DNA of 64,000 bases from Pseudomonas putida NBRC 14164 (GCF_000412675.1 NC_021505.1:2412501-2476500), one strand, 5' to 3'; numbered from the stretch's first letter, positions 29,169 to 37,876 are shown. Program-made: numbers and translations. The notes: generated from the sequence alone by a model not told the origin.

Positions 29169-29552
29169 CTATTTGATGGGGGTCGGCTGGTAGGCCAGAA
29201 ACTTCCACTCGCCACCCAATGACGACCATATGGAAAGGGTGCGGTTATTCAGCGTTTTGTGAGTGCCGCCGGCTACGATCTCACCGGCCATTCGACCGTG
29301 CACAATCGCAACGTTGCCGAGGACCTGAATGTTGTCGATGGGGACGTCGAGGTTGAGGTACTGGTAGTAGCCGTCCCTGCACTTGGCCACATAACTCGAT
29401 AGCGAGTCGATGACACCTGTGGAGTGGGTATAGGCGAGGTCCGGGTGGGAGAGGGCGATAAAGGTGTCGATATCGCCCTCAAGCATGGCGCGATATCGAC
29501 GACCTTCCAGATCATGAATGTGAGATCTGATCTCTTCGGTGATGTGGATCAT
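29169..29552 (-). CDS. NTF2-like (SnoaL/DUF4440-type) small protein
   Basis: The 127-residue protein has an NTF2-like cone fold pattern: an N-terminal helix (IRSHIHDLEGRRYRAMLEGD), then IALSHPDLAYTHSTGVIDS and beta strands ending WSSLGGEWKFLAYQPTPIK. The His and Asp in HPDLAYTHSTG sit where NTF2-like dehydratases and isomerases place active-site residues. Members include scytalone dehydratase (aromatising dehydration) and SnoaL cyclases, but many are uncharacterised. It is the first gene of the operon with maleylacetate reductase; an enzymatic role on a ring intermediate is inference. Confidence 0.75.
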   Translation of the reverse strand: MIHITEEIRSHIHDLEGRRYRAMLEGDIDTFIALSHPDLAYTHSTGVIDSLSSYVAKCRDGYYQYLNLDVPIDNIQVLGNVAIVHGRMAGEIVAGGTHKTLNNRTLSIWSSLGGEWKFLAYQPTPIK

Positions 29553-29637
29553 GCTGGACTGACCTGAACCTTGTACTTGATCGGGTCAGCGTATATTTAC
29601 CTTTATCGGTTAAAAACCGATTTTCGGGAAATCTTTA

Positions 29638-29654
29638 TTTCACCTGTGAAAAAC
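29638..29654. promoter_or_regulatory. Shared palindrome motif upstream of the NTF2-like/maleylacetate reductase operon
   Basis: TTTCACCTGTGAAAAAC contains a perfect TTTCAC-CT-GTGAAA palindrome, 86 bases before the NTF2-like start and just past the stop of the second lysR. Same motif as at 27026 and, weaker, 22366. Confidence 0.55.
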
Positions 29655-29657
29655 TGC

Positions 29658-30572
29658 TTACTTAGTCCAAAGGCGCTCGTAGTCGTTTTTCCGGAACCGT
29701 TCCGCCAAGGCTTCAATGAACAGCCGCACTTTTGCAGGCATGTGCCGGCGTGTCTGAAAGGCGATGTTCATGGTGAGGCGTGGAAGATCCCAGTCGTCCA
29801 ACACCGAGACGAGTTCTCCACGCTCCAGGTGATCCTGCACGATGTATTTCGGCTGGATCAAAATCCCGAGATCATCGAGTGCTGCCTTCAATACAAACTG
29901 GCCGTCATTGGCAGAAATGAAAGATCTCACATTCACTGTCGCGGTTTCATCACGCCGCTTGAATGGCAGCTCGGTCGGGTTGATCGCATAGTCGTAGACC
30001 AGCATCTTGTGGCGGATAAGATCCATCGGATGCTTGGGGATGCCGTTCTTCTCGAGGTAAGCGGGGGAGGCGGCGAGGATCCTACGGGTTTCTGCCAGGC
30101 GCCTGATCGTGAGGTTGTTATCTGCTTCGAACTGCCTGGTGCGGATGGCGACGTCTACGTTGTTTTCCATCACGTCCAGGTATCGGTTGGCAGCGATCAC
30201 GTCGACACTGATCTCGGGGTAGCGCCGAGTGAACTCAGGAAGCAGCGGTTCGATGTGGAGCAGGCAGAATGAAAGGGAGGCAGTAACCCGGAGCACACCA
30301 CGTGGCTGCACTACCGCGTCCCTGGCCACGCTCTCGGCTTCTTTCAGGTCTGCCATCACAGACCTGGTGCGCCTGTAGAACTCCTCTCCCACCTCGGTGA
30401 GTGACAGTTGCCTAGTTGTGCGCTGCACAAGGCGAACACCCAACCTCGTTTCCAAAGCGATTAGGTGACGGCTTGCCGCAGAGACAGACAATCCAAGTCG
30501 CTCGGCTGCCTTGCTGATGCTGCCTGCCTCGGCCACTTGGATAAAAAACTCGACTTCTTTGAACGGATCCAC
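29658..30572 (-). CDS. LysR-family regulator (paralogue 2)
   Basis: The 304-residue protein has a LysR winged helix (FFIQVAEAGSISKAAERLGL) and effector domain, and is a full-length paralogue of the LysR at 27056-27970. It lies upstream of the NTF2-like/maleylacetate reductase operon on the same strand (106-base gap with the shared palindrome) and divergent from the TIM-barrel/oxidoreductase genes starting at 30891. It could regulate either or both. Two paralogues in one cluster suggest separate control of upper and lower pathway. Confidence 0.9.
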   Translation of the reverse strand: MDPFKEVEFFIQVAEAGSISKAAERLGLSVSAASRHLIALETRLGVRLVQRTTRQLSLTEVGEEFYRRTRSVMADLKEAESVARDAVVQPRGVLRVTASLSFCLLHIEPLLPEFTRRYPEISVDVIAANRYLDVMENNVDVAIRTRQFEADNNLTIRRLAETRRILAASPAYLEKNGIPKHPMDLIRHKMLVYDYAINPTELPFKRRDETATVNVRSFISANDGQFVLKAALDDLGILIQPKYIVQDHLERGELVSVLDDWDLPRLTMNIAFQTRRHMPAKVRLFIEALAERFRKNDYERLWTK

Positions 30573-30890
30573 GCGATTCTCCCGCTAAGTGGGAAGCTGT
30601 ATCCCGATCTTACGGGTTTTTTCCTTCCATGGGAGAAATTAGACTCACCTCAACGTCACAAAAACAAGAATTGGTACAAACCATGAGACGCCAAGCCCAA
30701 GCTTCGTGCACTTCATATTTTCGCGGTCAGCCATTCCGAGGCTTCCGCTCGTCCTTCTTGTTGCTCGACCTCAACAACTCTCATCTTCCTGAACGCCTTA
30801 CCCAGCTTCCCATGGATGGTATTCATGTGGATGGCGCTTCGTGCTTCGCGAACACCGTTCGCTTTTCCCTCGTAATTTGAGTGATTCGAC
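30573..30890. other. Divergent promoter region between lysR2 and the TIM-barrel/dehydrogenase operon
   Basis: 318 bases without a convincing gene. I see TTCCATGGGAGAAA near 30626 and AT-rich stretches around 30655-30680 and 30712-30725, but no clean copy of the TTTCAC/GTGAAA palindrome. A short 83-codon frame crosses it but has no recognisable features. Confidence 0.4.
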
Positions 30891-31757
30891 ATGCCTAGTA
30901 ATCAAGTTGATCTGATCGCCTCCTACTGGACTATCGCAGGTGACACCTATCCAGGTGCGCAGAGCGAAATCAGTCCTTACACCTTGCAGGAGCGCGCCGA
31001 AGCAGCTTCCAAAGCCGGATGGCGAGGCATGGGGTTGGTGTACTCCGACATTGTTCACTCCATCGAAAAACTTGGGCTGCCAACCGTTCGCCAGATTTTC
31101 CAGGACAACGGCATGAAGCACCTGGAGGTCGAGTTCCTGATCGACTGGCACCTGGCTTGCGAGCGTCGTTCGGTGTCGGATCGTATGTGCAAAGAGCTGC
31201 TCGACATCGCTGCAGCTGTCGGCGCCACTCGCCTGAAATGTGCTGCAGGCCTGTTTGAAGAAGGCGACGTTAACGTCCCGCTGATGCGTGAATCGTTCGC
31301 GATCCTCTGTGACAAAGCTGCGGAATACAAGGTCAACGTAGCCATCGAGTTCCTGCCGTTCTCTAGCGTTAACACCATCGATAAGGCGCTGGCTGTATCC
31401 GAAGGCGTTCGCCCTAACGGTGGCCTCATGGTCGATAGCTGGCACATCGCTCGTGGTGGCATGGGCTTCGATGAGATCAGCAAAATTCCTCTAGAGCTGA
31501 TCAAGGGCGTCGAGATCGATGACGCTGACTTGGCCCTGGTCGGCGACGTGTTCAACGACTCCACCCACCACCGCAAATGCTGTGGTGAGGGGCAGCTGGA
31601 TCTTCCACATTTCGTTCAGGCAATTCTCGACACCGGCTATCGGGGCCCATGGGGTGTGGAGCTCATCTCGGCTGAGCTGCGCAAGCTTCCCCTGGAAGTT
31701 GTGGCCAAGCGTGCCTTCGACTCGACGATGGCCCAATTCGTACACGCGCGCTTCTGA
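30891..31757 (+). CDS. IolE/xylose-isomerase-like TIM barrel protein 1
   Basis: The 288-residue protein belongs to the sugar phosphate isomerase/epimerase (AP-endonuclease 2-like) superfamily. Metal-ligand candidates follow the family pattern: Glu153 (VAIEFLPF), Asp182 and His185 (LMVDSWHIARGG), Asp210 and Glu257 (WGVELIS). IolE (inosose dehydratase), 3-keto-glycoside eliminases and hydroxypyruvate isomerases share this fold, so the reaction is not fixed by sequence alone. It opens the operon with two Gfo/Idh/MocA dehydrogenases and a sugar ABC transporter; a dehydratase or eliminase of a keto-cyclitol or keto-sugar is the likely role. Confidence 0.83.
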   Translation: MPSNQVDLIASYWTIAGDTYPGAQSEISPYTLQERAEAASKAGWRGMGLVYSDIVHSIEKLGLPTVRQIFQDNGMKHLEVEFLIDWHLACERRSVSDRMCKELLDIAAAVGATRLKCAAGLFEEGDVNVPLMRESFAILCDKAAEYKVNVAIEFLPFSSVNTIDKALAVSEGVRPNGGLMVDSWHIARGGMGFDEISKIPLELIKGVEIDDADLALVGDVFNDSTHHRKCCGEGQLDLPHFVQAILDTGYRGPWGVELISAELRKLPLEVVAKRAFDSTMAQFVHARF

Positions 31758-31800
31758 GCCCGCGTTTAACCATCACTTTAAGAACAACGAGGAATGCATC

Positions 31801-32796
31801 ATGGTTGGAATTGCAGTTCTGGGCGCAGGCCGTATCGGTAAAATTCACGCAGCCAACGTTGCCGCAAACCCAAATGCTCGTCTGATCGCTGTGGCCGATC
31901 CCTATGCTTCCGCAGCTCAGTCCCTGGCCGGCGCGCTGGGTGCTGACGCGATGACCGATTGCGAAGCCGCAATCGACCGCAATGACGTTGACGCCATCGT
32001 AATCGGTACCCCTACCAATACCCACATCCAGCTGATGATGCGTGCGGTTCGCCAGGGTAAAGCTGTTCTGTGCGAAAAGCCGATTGATCTGGATCTGCTG
32101 AAAAGCCAAGCAGCCGTCGAAGAAATCGAAGGCCTGAACGGTCGCGTCATGCTGGCCTTCAACCGCCGTTTCGAAAACACCTTCGCAGCGATGCGTGAAG
32201 CGATCATCGCCGGTGAAATCGGTGAAGTGCGCCAGGTCATCATCTCCAGCCGCGACCCTGGCCTCGCTCCAGAAGACTACATTCAATACAGCGGCGGTAT
32301 CTTCCGCGACATGACCATCCATGACCTGGATATCGGTCGCTGGCTGCTGGGTGAAGAGCCGGTGGAAATCACCGCCATGGGTAGCCGTTTGGTCGACTCC
32401 CCCCTGATGGAAAAGTACGACGACTACGACACCGCGATGGTGCACATGAAGACCGCCAGCGGTAAGCAGTGCCACATCAACAACTGCCGTCAGGCCGTCT
32501 ACGGTTACGACCAGCGTATCGAAGTCTTCGGCTCCAAAGGCATGCTGCTCCAAGACAACCTGCGCCCAACTACCATGCGCCGCTGGACTCAGGAAGCAAC
32601 TGACGCCCGTGAGCCGCTGCTGAACTTCTTCCTGGAGCGCTACCAGCAGGCCTACAAGTCCGAACTGGACGCCTTTGTTGCAGCTCTGGTGCAAGAGAAG
32701 CCGCTGCCGGTTACTCCTTCTGACGGCCTCCAGGCCCTGCGCCTGGCTGATGCCTGTGTCGAGTCCGTAAGCACTGGTCGCGCTGTAAAGCTTTGA
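31801..32796 (+). CDS. Gfo/Idh/MocA oxidoreductase, inositol 2-dehydrogenase-like
   Basis: The 331-residue protein has a Rossmann domain with GAGRIGKIHAANV and the conserved CEKPIDLD (Lys93), and the catalytic Asp170 and His174 in GGIFRDMTIHDLDIGRWL. The Lys-Asp-His set lies within a few residues of that of inositol dehydrogenase IolG, the closest family I recognise. It would oxidise a ring hydroxyl of a cyclitol or sugar with NAD(P)+. An ATG at 31801 with AACGAGGAA upstream is the start; an in-frame extension further upstream is spurious. It lies 43 bases after the TIM-barrel gene. Confidence 0.87.
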   Translation: MVGIAVLGAGRIGKIHAANVAANPNARLIAVADPYASAAQSLAGALGADAMTDCEAAIDRNDVDAIVIGTPTNTHIQLMMRAVRQGKAVLCEKPIDLDLLKSQAAVEEIEGLNGRVMLAFNRRFENTFAAMREAIIAGEIGEVRQVIISSRDPGLAPEDYIQYSGGIFRDMTIHDLDIGRWLLGEEPVEITAMGSRLVDSPLMEKYDDYDTAMVHMKTASGKQCHINNCRQAVYGYDQRIEVFGSKGMLLQDNLRPTTMRRWTQEATDAREPLLNFFLERYQQAYKSELDAFVAALVQEKPLPVTPSDGLQALRLADACVESVSTGRAVKL

Positions 32797-32803
32797 TTGA
32801 CGA

Positions 32804-32823
32804 CGGGCGCCTTCGGGCGCCCG
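32804..32823 (+). terminator. Intercistronic hairpin between the two dehydrogenase genes
   Basis: CGGGCGCCTTCGGGCGCCCG is a perfect stem with a TTCG-type loop followed by ATTTCG. The weak T-run suggests partial termination or mRNA protection inside the operon. Confidence 0.6.
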
Positions 32824-32847
32824 ATTTCGTGAGATAGGAGAACAACG

Positions 32848-33933
32848 ATGTCGCTGAATCTGAATGGCAAACCACTGGGCGTCGCTTGCCTGGGTATCAC
32901 CCACCCGCATACTTCGGGACGCGTCAAAGCCTTCAAGCGGATCCCAGGCGTTCGCTTCCTCGGCGCCTATGACGACAGCCCGCTGCTGCAGCCGTTCGTT
33001 GATGCGCTTGAGCTCGAGGCTCGCACCAAGGACGAAATCCTGGCCGACCCTGATGTTCACGTAGTGCTGGTTCACCCGAAGAGCTACCTGATGGCCGATT
33101 GGGCAATTGAAGCCCTGGAAGCAGGTAAGGCTGTGCTGTGTGAGAAACCAGCCGGTCGTGGGCCGCAGGACACCCAGCGCATCGTCGAGGCCGTTGAGCG
33201 TACCGGAGGTCTGTTCCAGGTCGGCTACTGCTGGAGGTTCGCGCCTTCGGTGGAAAAAATGCAGCAGGTTCTCGAGAGCGGTGAGATCGGCAAGGTACTT
33301 CAAGTGCGTGCCCATGCCGGCTGCTCCCATGATGAAGCTGATACCAACCACATGAAGCAGCCAGGTGACCGTGGCGGTGCGTTCTATGTGATTGGTTGCC
33401 ACACCATCGACCGGATCCTCCTGCACTTCGGCATGCCTCGCTCCGTCAACGCCCGCATTAGCAAGTTCGCTGGCCAGATGAGCGATTCTGCTCGTGAAGA
33501 TGCGGCTGCCGCTGTTCTGAACTACGACGACAAGATGGTCACCATCGACTTCATGTCGTGGGATCCGATGCCGTGGACTGAAACCTGGGACATCACTGCC
33601 TACGGTACCCATGGTGTGATGCATTCCACTCCAATGCCGGCGTCCTACAAGCTGTACCACGACGGCAAAAATGGCCATCCGCAAGGTTGGACTCACTGGA
33701 ATGAAACCAGCTTCCCCGAAATCTGGGCGGTACGCAAAACCGTGTACTCCCCCGAGATCGCTGAAATCGGTAATCCGGTGTACTTCGACCGTGAAGCTGC
33801 GGCGTTCGTCCAGGCCTTGCAGAACGGTACTCCGTCGCAAGTGCCAGCTAGCCAGGCTCACAACATCAACATCCTGCTGGAAGCAATTTTTGAGTCCTCC
33901 GATAAAGCAGGTCAGGAAGTTAAGCTCGGCTAA
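32848..33933 (+). CDS. Gfo/Idh/MocA oxidoreductase 2 (divergent)
   Basis: The 361-residue protein has the two-domain Gfo/Idh/MocA layout with LCEKPAGRGP (Lys100) and the catalytic-site segment FYVIGCHTIDRILLHFG. The nucleotide-binding loop is unusual: CLGITHPHTSGR replaces the normal GxGxxG, so cofactor handling may differ from the first enzyme. AGGAG lies 8 bases before the ATG. It is in one strand-block with the TIM barrel, the IolG-like enzyme and the ABC transporter. Substrate unknown; a second oxidation or epimerisation of the same compound is plausible. Confidence 0.84.
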   Translation: MSLNLNGKPLGVACLGITHPHTSGRVKAFKRIPGVRFLGAYDDSPLLQPFVDALELEARTKDEILADPDVHVVLVHPKSYLMADWAIEALEAGKAVLCEKPAGRGPQDTQRIVEAVERTGGLFQVGYCWRFAPSVEKMQQVLESGEIGKVLQVRAHAGCSHDEADTNHMKQPGDRGGAFYVIGCHTIDRILLHFGMPRSVNARISKFAGQMSDSAREDAAAAVLNYDDKMVTIDFMSWDPMPWTETWDITAYGTHGVMHSTPMPASYKLYHDGKNGHPQGWTHWNETSFPEIWAVRKTVYSPEIAEIGNPVYFDREAAAFVQALQNGTPSQVPASQAHNINILLEAIFESSDKAGQEVKLG

Positions 33934-33958
33934 GTAGTTACTCGCTCCACCTTGCTGT

Positions 33959-33981
33959 ACCGCCCCCGCAATGGGGGCGGT
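33959..33981 (+). terminator. Hairpin between oxidoreductase 2 and the ABC binding-protein gene
   Basis: ACCGCCCCCGCAATGGGGGCGGT is a strong stem-loop followed by TCTGAG rather than a T-run. It may moderate transcription from the enzyme genes into the transporter genes. Confidence 0.65.
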
Positions 33982-34026
33982 TCTGAGTAAAAAGAAAAAT
34001 AATTCCTACAGTACTGGGTGAACGTC

Positions 34027-35094
34027 ATGAACAAGTTTATGAAACTTGCTGCGTCTCTGTGCGTGGCGGTTGCGGTTATCGGCTGCTCGAAGAAAGAAGA
34101 AAATACCAAAGGTCTTATTGGTATTTCGATGCCCTCCAAGGCCGAGGCGCGGTGGACTTCAGATGGCCAGAGCATGGTGAATGCGCTCAACAAACTTGGG
34201 TACAAAACTGATATCCAATACGCCCAGTATGAGGTTTCGACCCAGTTGTCGCAGCTCGAGAACCTCTTGGTCAAAGGCGTGAAAGGGCTGATCATTGCTC
34301 CTATCGATGGCACCACCATGACCGACTTGCTGCGGCAGGCAAAAGAGAAGGGCATCACGGTCATCTCGTATGATCGCCTGATCCGAAACTCAAAAGATTT
34401 CGACTACTACGCCACGTTCGACAACTACAAGACGGGTGTGCTTCAGGGGGAGTCGATTGTCAGTGCCCTGAAATTGAACGAAGGCACCGGGCCCTTCAAT
34501 TTCGAGATATTCGCAGGCTCAACCGACGACAACAACGCTCACGTCGTCTACGCCGGCGTCATGTCCGTTCTGCAGCCTTACATCGACAGCGGAAAGCTCG
34601 TGATCCGTAGCGGACAGGTCAAGCTCGACCAGGTGGCGACGTTGAACTGGGATGGGGCGCTTGCCCAGTCCCGAATGGACAACATCCTCAGCGCCTTCTA
34701 CGGCAAAGCCCATCTCGATGCGGTGCTCGCGATGAACGATCAGTTAGCCGTTGGCGTGGTCTCTTCGTTGCGCGGTGTCGGGTACGGTAGCGGCGGCACT
34801 CCGATGCCCATCGTGACAGGCCAGGATGCCGAAATCCCGAGTGTCAAAGCGATCATGCGCGGTGATCAGCATTCGACCGTATTCAAGGACACCCGAGCGT
34901 TGGCTGAAGCTGCAGCCGTAATGATCGATAGCGCCCTGCAAGGCAAAGATGTTCAGGTCAACGACACCACCTCCTATGACAACGGCTCCATGGTCGTGCC
35001 TACCCAACTTCTTTCTCCTGTCTCCGTAGAAGCCAAAGACGTGCAAAAAGTGTTGGTCGACTCCGGGTACTACAGCAAAGACCGCCTGCAATAA
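34027..35094 (+). CDS. ChvE-like sugar ABC transporter periplasmic binding lipoprotein
   Basis: About 355 residues with an N-terminal signal peptide ending in the lipobox AVIGC, so the mature protein is probably a lipoprotein. The body is a periplasmic binding protein of the ribose/xylose/ChvE type (GISMPSKAEARWTSDGQSM, VISYDRLI, AMNDQLAVGVV). I use the ATG at 34027; a GTG nine bases upstream is possible. It is followed by GguA-like and GguB-like genes, forming a complete sugar importer. Confidence 0.9.
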   Translation: MNKFMKLAASLCVAVAVIGCSKKEENTKGLIGISMPSKAEARWTSDGQSMVNALNKLGYKTDIQYAQYEVSTQLSQLENLLVKGVKGLIIAPIDGTTMTDLLRQAKEKGITVISYDRLIRNSKDFDYYATFDNYKTGVLQGESIVSALKLNEGTGPFNFEIFAGSTDDNNAHVVYAGVMSVLQPYIDSGKLVIRSGQVKLDQVATLNWDGALAQSRMDNILSAFYGKAHLDAVLAMNDQLAVGVVSSLRGVGYGSGGTPMPIVTGQDAEIPSVKAIMRGDQHSTVFKDTRALAEAAAVMIDSALQGKDVQVNDTTSYDNGSMVVPTQLLSPVSVEAKDVQKVLVDSGYYSKDRLQ

Positions 35095-35107
35095 CTACCC
35101 AATGCCA

Positions 35108-35136
35108 GCGGCCCGGTGCCTTCGGGTCGCTTTTTT
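35108..35136 (+). terminator. Hairpin with T-run between binding-protein and ATPase genes
   Basis: GCGGCCCGGTGCCTTCGGGTCGC followed by TTTTTT looks like an intrinsic terminator inside the transporter operon. It would leave more mRNA for the binding protein than for the membrane components, as is common in binding-protein-dependent systems. Confidence 0.75.
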
Positions 35137-35153
35137 GCGATAGGAGGATAGTC

Positions 35154-36689
35154 ATGTCACCTCATCTTCTTGACATGCGCGGCATTCAAAAAAGCTTTGG
35201 CCCGGTAAAAGCCCTGACCAGCGTGAACCTTCAGGTGGGCAGGGGAGAAATACACGCGATCTGCGGTGAGAACGGTGCCGGCAAATCTACCCTCATGAAA
35301 ATCCTGAGTGGCGTTTACCCAACCGGAAGTTATGCAGGCTCGATCAGTTTCGACGGTGAGGTTCGCCAGTTCAGCGACCTGCGTGACAGCGAGGCCCTGG
35401 GAATTTGCATCATCCACCAAGAGCTTGCGCTTGTGCCGATGCTCTCGATCACAGAAAACCTTTTCCTTGGGCATGAGATCGCCACAAGGGGGGTTATTGA
35501 TTGGTCGCTTGCTCATCGCAGAGCCAAGGTTCTGCTGGAAAAGGTAGGTCTGCACGTTTTGCCCCAGACCCGTGTAAACCAACTGGGTATCGGTCAGCAG
35601 CAACTCGTCGAGATTGCAAAAGCACTCGGCAAGGACGTTCGCCTTTTAATCCTCGATGAGCCTACCGCCAGCCTCAACGAAAAGGATAGCGAGCGGCTTC
35701 TGGAGCTCATGCTCGAGCTGAAAGCCAAGGACATAACCTCGATCATCATCTCCCACAAACTCAATGAAATTTCCCGCGTAGCAGATGGGGTCACGGTTAT
35801 TCGGGATGGAACAACAGTCGATGTCATTGATTGCCGAGAGTCGCCGTTGAACGAGAGCCGAGTTGTTCAGGCGATGGTTGGCCGCGAGCTGGCCGACCGG
35901 TATCCCGGCAGAGAGCCCAACCTTGGCGATAAGCAATTCGAGGTGGAGCACTGGTCGGTAGAGCATCCAGAACGCCCAGGCGAGGACTTCATCCGTGACG
36001 TAAGTTTTTTTGCTCGCAAAGGTGAGGTGGTTGGGATTGCCGGGCTTATGGGGGCTGGCCGAACCGAACTTGCCATGAGCATCTTTGGCGGTTCTTTTGG
36101 GAAGAATATTCGAGGCACTGTTCGCCTCAATGGCCAGGAATTACGCGTGCGAAACGTTCGTGAAGCCATTGATAACGGTATCGCCTACGCAACTGAAGAC
36201 CGTAAGGGCGCTGGGCTTTTGTTGGGGGATGGCATCGGGCGAAACGTAAGTATCGCCAGCCTGAAATCGCTGGCACGCCGGTGGGTCATCAACGAAACCG
36301 AGGAGCTTGGTGTCGGTGAAGGCTACAAGAAAACCCTGCGCATTCGCAGCCCTGATCTTCGTCAGCCAGTGGAGCGTCTCTCTGGCGGTAACCAGCAGAA
36401 AGTCGTGCTCGCGAAATGGCTGTTCTCCAACCCCGAGGTACTGATTCTGGATGAGCCTACCAGGGGCATCGATGTCGGTGCCAAGTACGAGATCTACGGG
36501 GTGGTCAATCAAGTGGTGGCCAAGGGCAAGACTGTGATCATGATCTCTTCGGAGATGCCCGAACTGCTGGGCACTTGTGATCGGATCTATGTGATGAACG
36601 AGGGAAGGTTCGTCGGGGAGTTCCCAATCCAAGAGGCGTCTCAAGAGCGAATCATGCACGCCATCATGAAAAATGAGGTCATCCAATGA
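35154..36689 (+). CDS. Sugar ABC transporter ATP-binding protein (GguA/XylG-like, two ABC domains)
   Basis: The 511-residue protein carries two ABC domains. The first has a full Walker A (GENGAGKST), Walker B (LLILDEPTA) and the modified signature LGIGQQQ; the second has the degenerate GLMGAGRTEL loop and a full LSGGNQQK signature with LILDEPTRGIDVG, the standard CUT2-family layout. It overlaps the permease gene by four bases. It energises the ChvE-like importer. Confidence 0.94.
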   Translation: MSPHLLDMRGIQKSFGPVKALTSVNLQVGRGEIHAICGENGAGKSTLMKILSGVYPTGSYAGSISFDGEVRQFSDLRDSEALGICIIHQELALVPMLSITENLFLGHEIATRGVIDWSLAHRRAKVLLEKVGLHVLPQTRVNQLGIGQQQLVEIAKALGKDVRLLILDEPTASLNEKDSERLLELMLELKAKDITSIIISHKLNEISRVADGVTVIRDGTTVDVIDCRESPLNESRVVQAMVGRELADRYPGREPNLGDKQFEVEHWSVEHPERPGEDFIRDVSFFARKGEVVGIAGLMGAGRTELAMSIFGGSFGKNIRGTVRLNGQELRVRNVREAIDNGIAYATEDRKGAGLLLGDGIGRNVSIASLKSLARRWVINETEELGVGEGYKKTLRIRSPDLRQPVERLSGGNQQKVVLAKWLFSNPEVLILDEPTRGIDVGAKYEIYGVVNQVVAKGKTVIMISSEMPELLGTCDRIYVMNEGRFVGEFPIQEASQERIMHAIMKNEVIQ

Positions 36690-37876
36690 CTGATGTCATC
36701 GCCCCTGTGGCGGTAAAACCGAGCTTGCTTCCTGCTATCAAACGAGGTGCCCGCGAGTACGGGTTGTTGAGCTCTTTGCTCGTCATCATCGTGTTCTTCC
36801 AAATCGCCACGGGCGGCGCATTGCTCCAGCCTCTCAACCTGACGAACCTGATCCTGCAGAACAGCTACATCGTGGTTATGGCCTTGGGCATGCTCATGGT
36901 CATCGTCTGCGGTCACATCGACTTGTCGGTTGGTTCCATCGTTGGGGTAATCGGTTCGATAGCAGCTGTGTTGATGGTGCAGTACCAGTTCGACTTCATC
37001 ACGGTATCGCTGCTTTGCTTGTTCATCGGCGGCCTCATAGGTGCTGCCCAAGGTTACTGGGTGGCGTTCTGGGGAATGCCCTCATTCATCGTGACACTGG
37101 GCGGCATGCTGATCTTCCGTGGGGCGACCATCGCCATTGGTGAAGGGCAGTCGATTGGGCCATTCCCGGCAGAGTTCGTCGCCCTGAGTGCGGGCTTCCT
37201 GCCTGACCCCTTCCAAGGCCAAGGTCTCAAAGTCACCTCCCTGGTGCTTGGTGTATTGGTAGTTGCGTGCTTCCTTTGGATTGAATGGCGTGCTCGTAGG
37301 AGGGTCAGCAAAGCTGGTGGGGAGGTCATGCCCCTGCCTTTGTTTGCGCTCAAGCATGGCATCCTGGGTGGCGCCATCATCGCCTTCTGCTTCATGTTGG
37401 CGACTTACCGAGGGCTTCCTACGGTACTGGTCATCATGTGTGCACTCATCGGCCTCTACACGTTCATCATGAATCGGACGGTGATCGGGCGTTGGATCTA
37501 CGCAGTGGGCGGTAACCTGAAGGCCGCGAAGCTTTCCGGTATCAACACCGTCCGAGTGACCTTCTTTACTTTTGTGAACATGGGCGTACTGGCTGCTGTG
37601 GCGGGCCTGATCTTCGCGGCACGCCTGAACAGCGCAACGCCCCGTGCGGGCAGCGGTTTCGAACTGGACGTCATCGCCGCCGTATTCATCGGGGGAGCCT
37701 CGGCATCCGGTGGGGTAGGGAAGGTGATGGGCGTGGTGATCGGTGCCTTCATCATGGGGGTGCTGAACAACGGCATGTCGATCATGGGCATCGGCGTTGA
37801 CTACCAGCAAATGATTAAGGGGGCAGTATTGCTGGCCGCCGTGTTCGTAGACGTGTACCAGAAGAACAGGGCGTAG
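36686..37876 (+). CDS. Sugar ABC transporter permease (GguB/XylH-like)
   Basis: The 396-residue integral membrane protein has about ten to eleven membrane segments and CUT2 permease motifs (LMVIVCGHIDLSVGSIVGVIG split over helix 3, and VNMGVLAAVAGLIFAARL). The interior AVGGNLKAAKLSGI is the permease signature. The start ATGA overlaps the stop of the ATPase gene. It completes the importer and is followed by a strong bidirectional terminator. Confidence 0.93.
   Translation: MTDVIAPVAVKPSLLPAIKRGAREYGLLSSLLVIIVFFQIATGGALLQPLNLTNLILQNSYIVVMALGMLMVIVCGHIDLSVGSIVGVIGSIAAVLMVQYQFDFITVSLLCLFIGGLIGAAQGYWVAFWGMPSFIVTLGGMLIFRGATIAIGEGQSIGPFPAEFVALSAGFLPDPFQGQGLKVTSLVLGVLVVACFLWIEWRARRRVSKAGGEVMPLPLFALKHGILGGAIIAFCFMLATYRGLPTVLVIMCALIGLYTFIMNRTVIGRWIYAVGGNLKAAKLSGINTVRVTFFTFVNMGVLAAVAGLIFAARLNSATPRAGSGFELDVIAAVFIGGASASGGVGKVMGVVIGAFIMGVLNNGMSIMGIGVDYQQMIKGAVLLAAVFVDVYQKNRA

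Noticed and set aside
31663..33861. 732-codon open frame antisense to both Gfo/Idh/MocA genes
   Set aside because: The plus-strand genes have clear catalytic motifs; the antisense frame has none.
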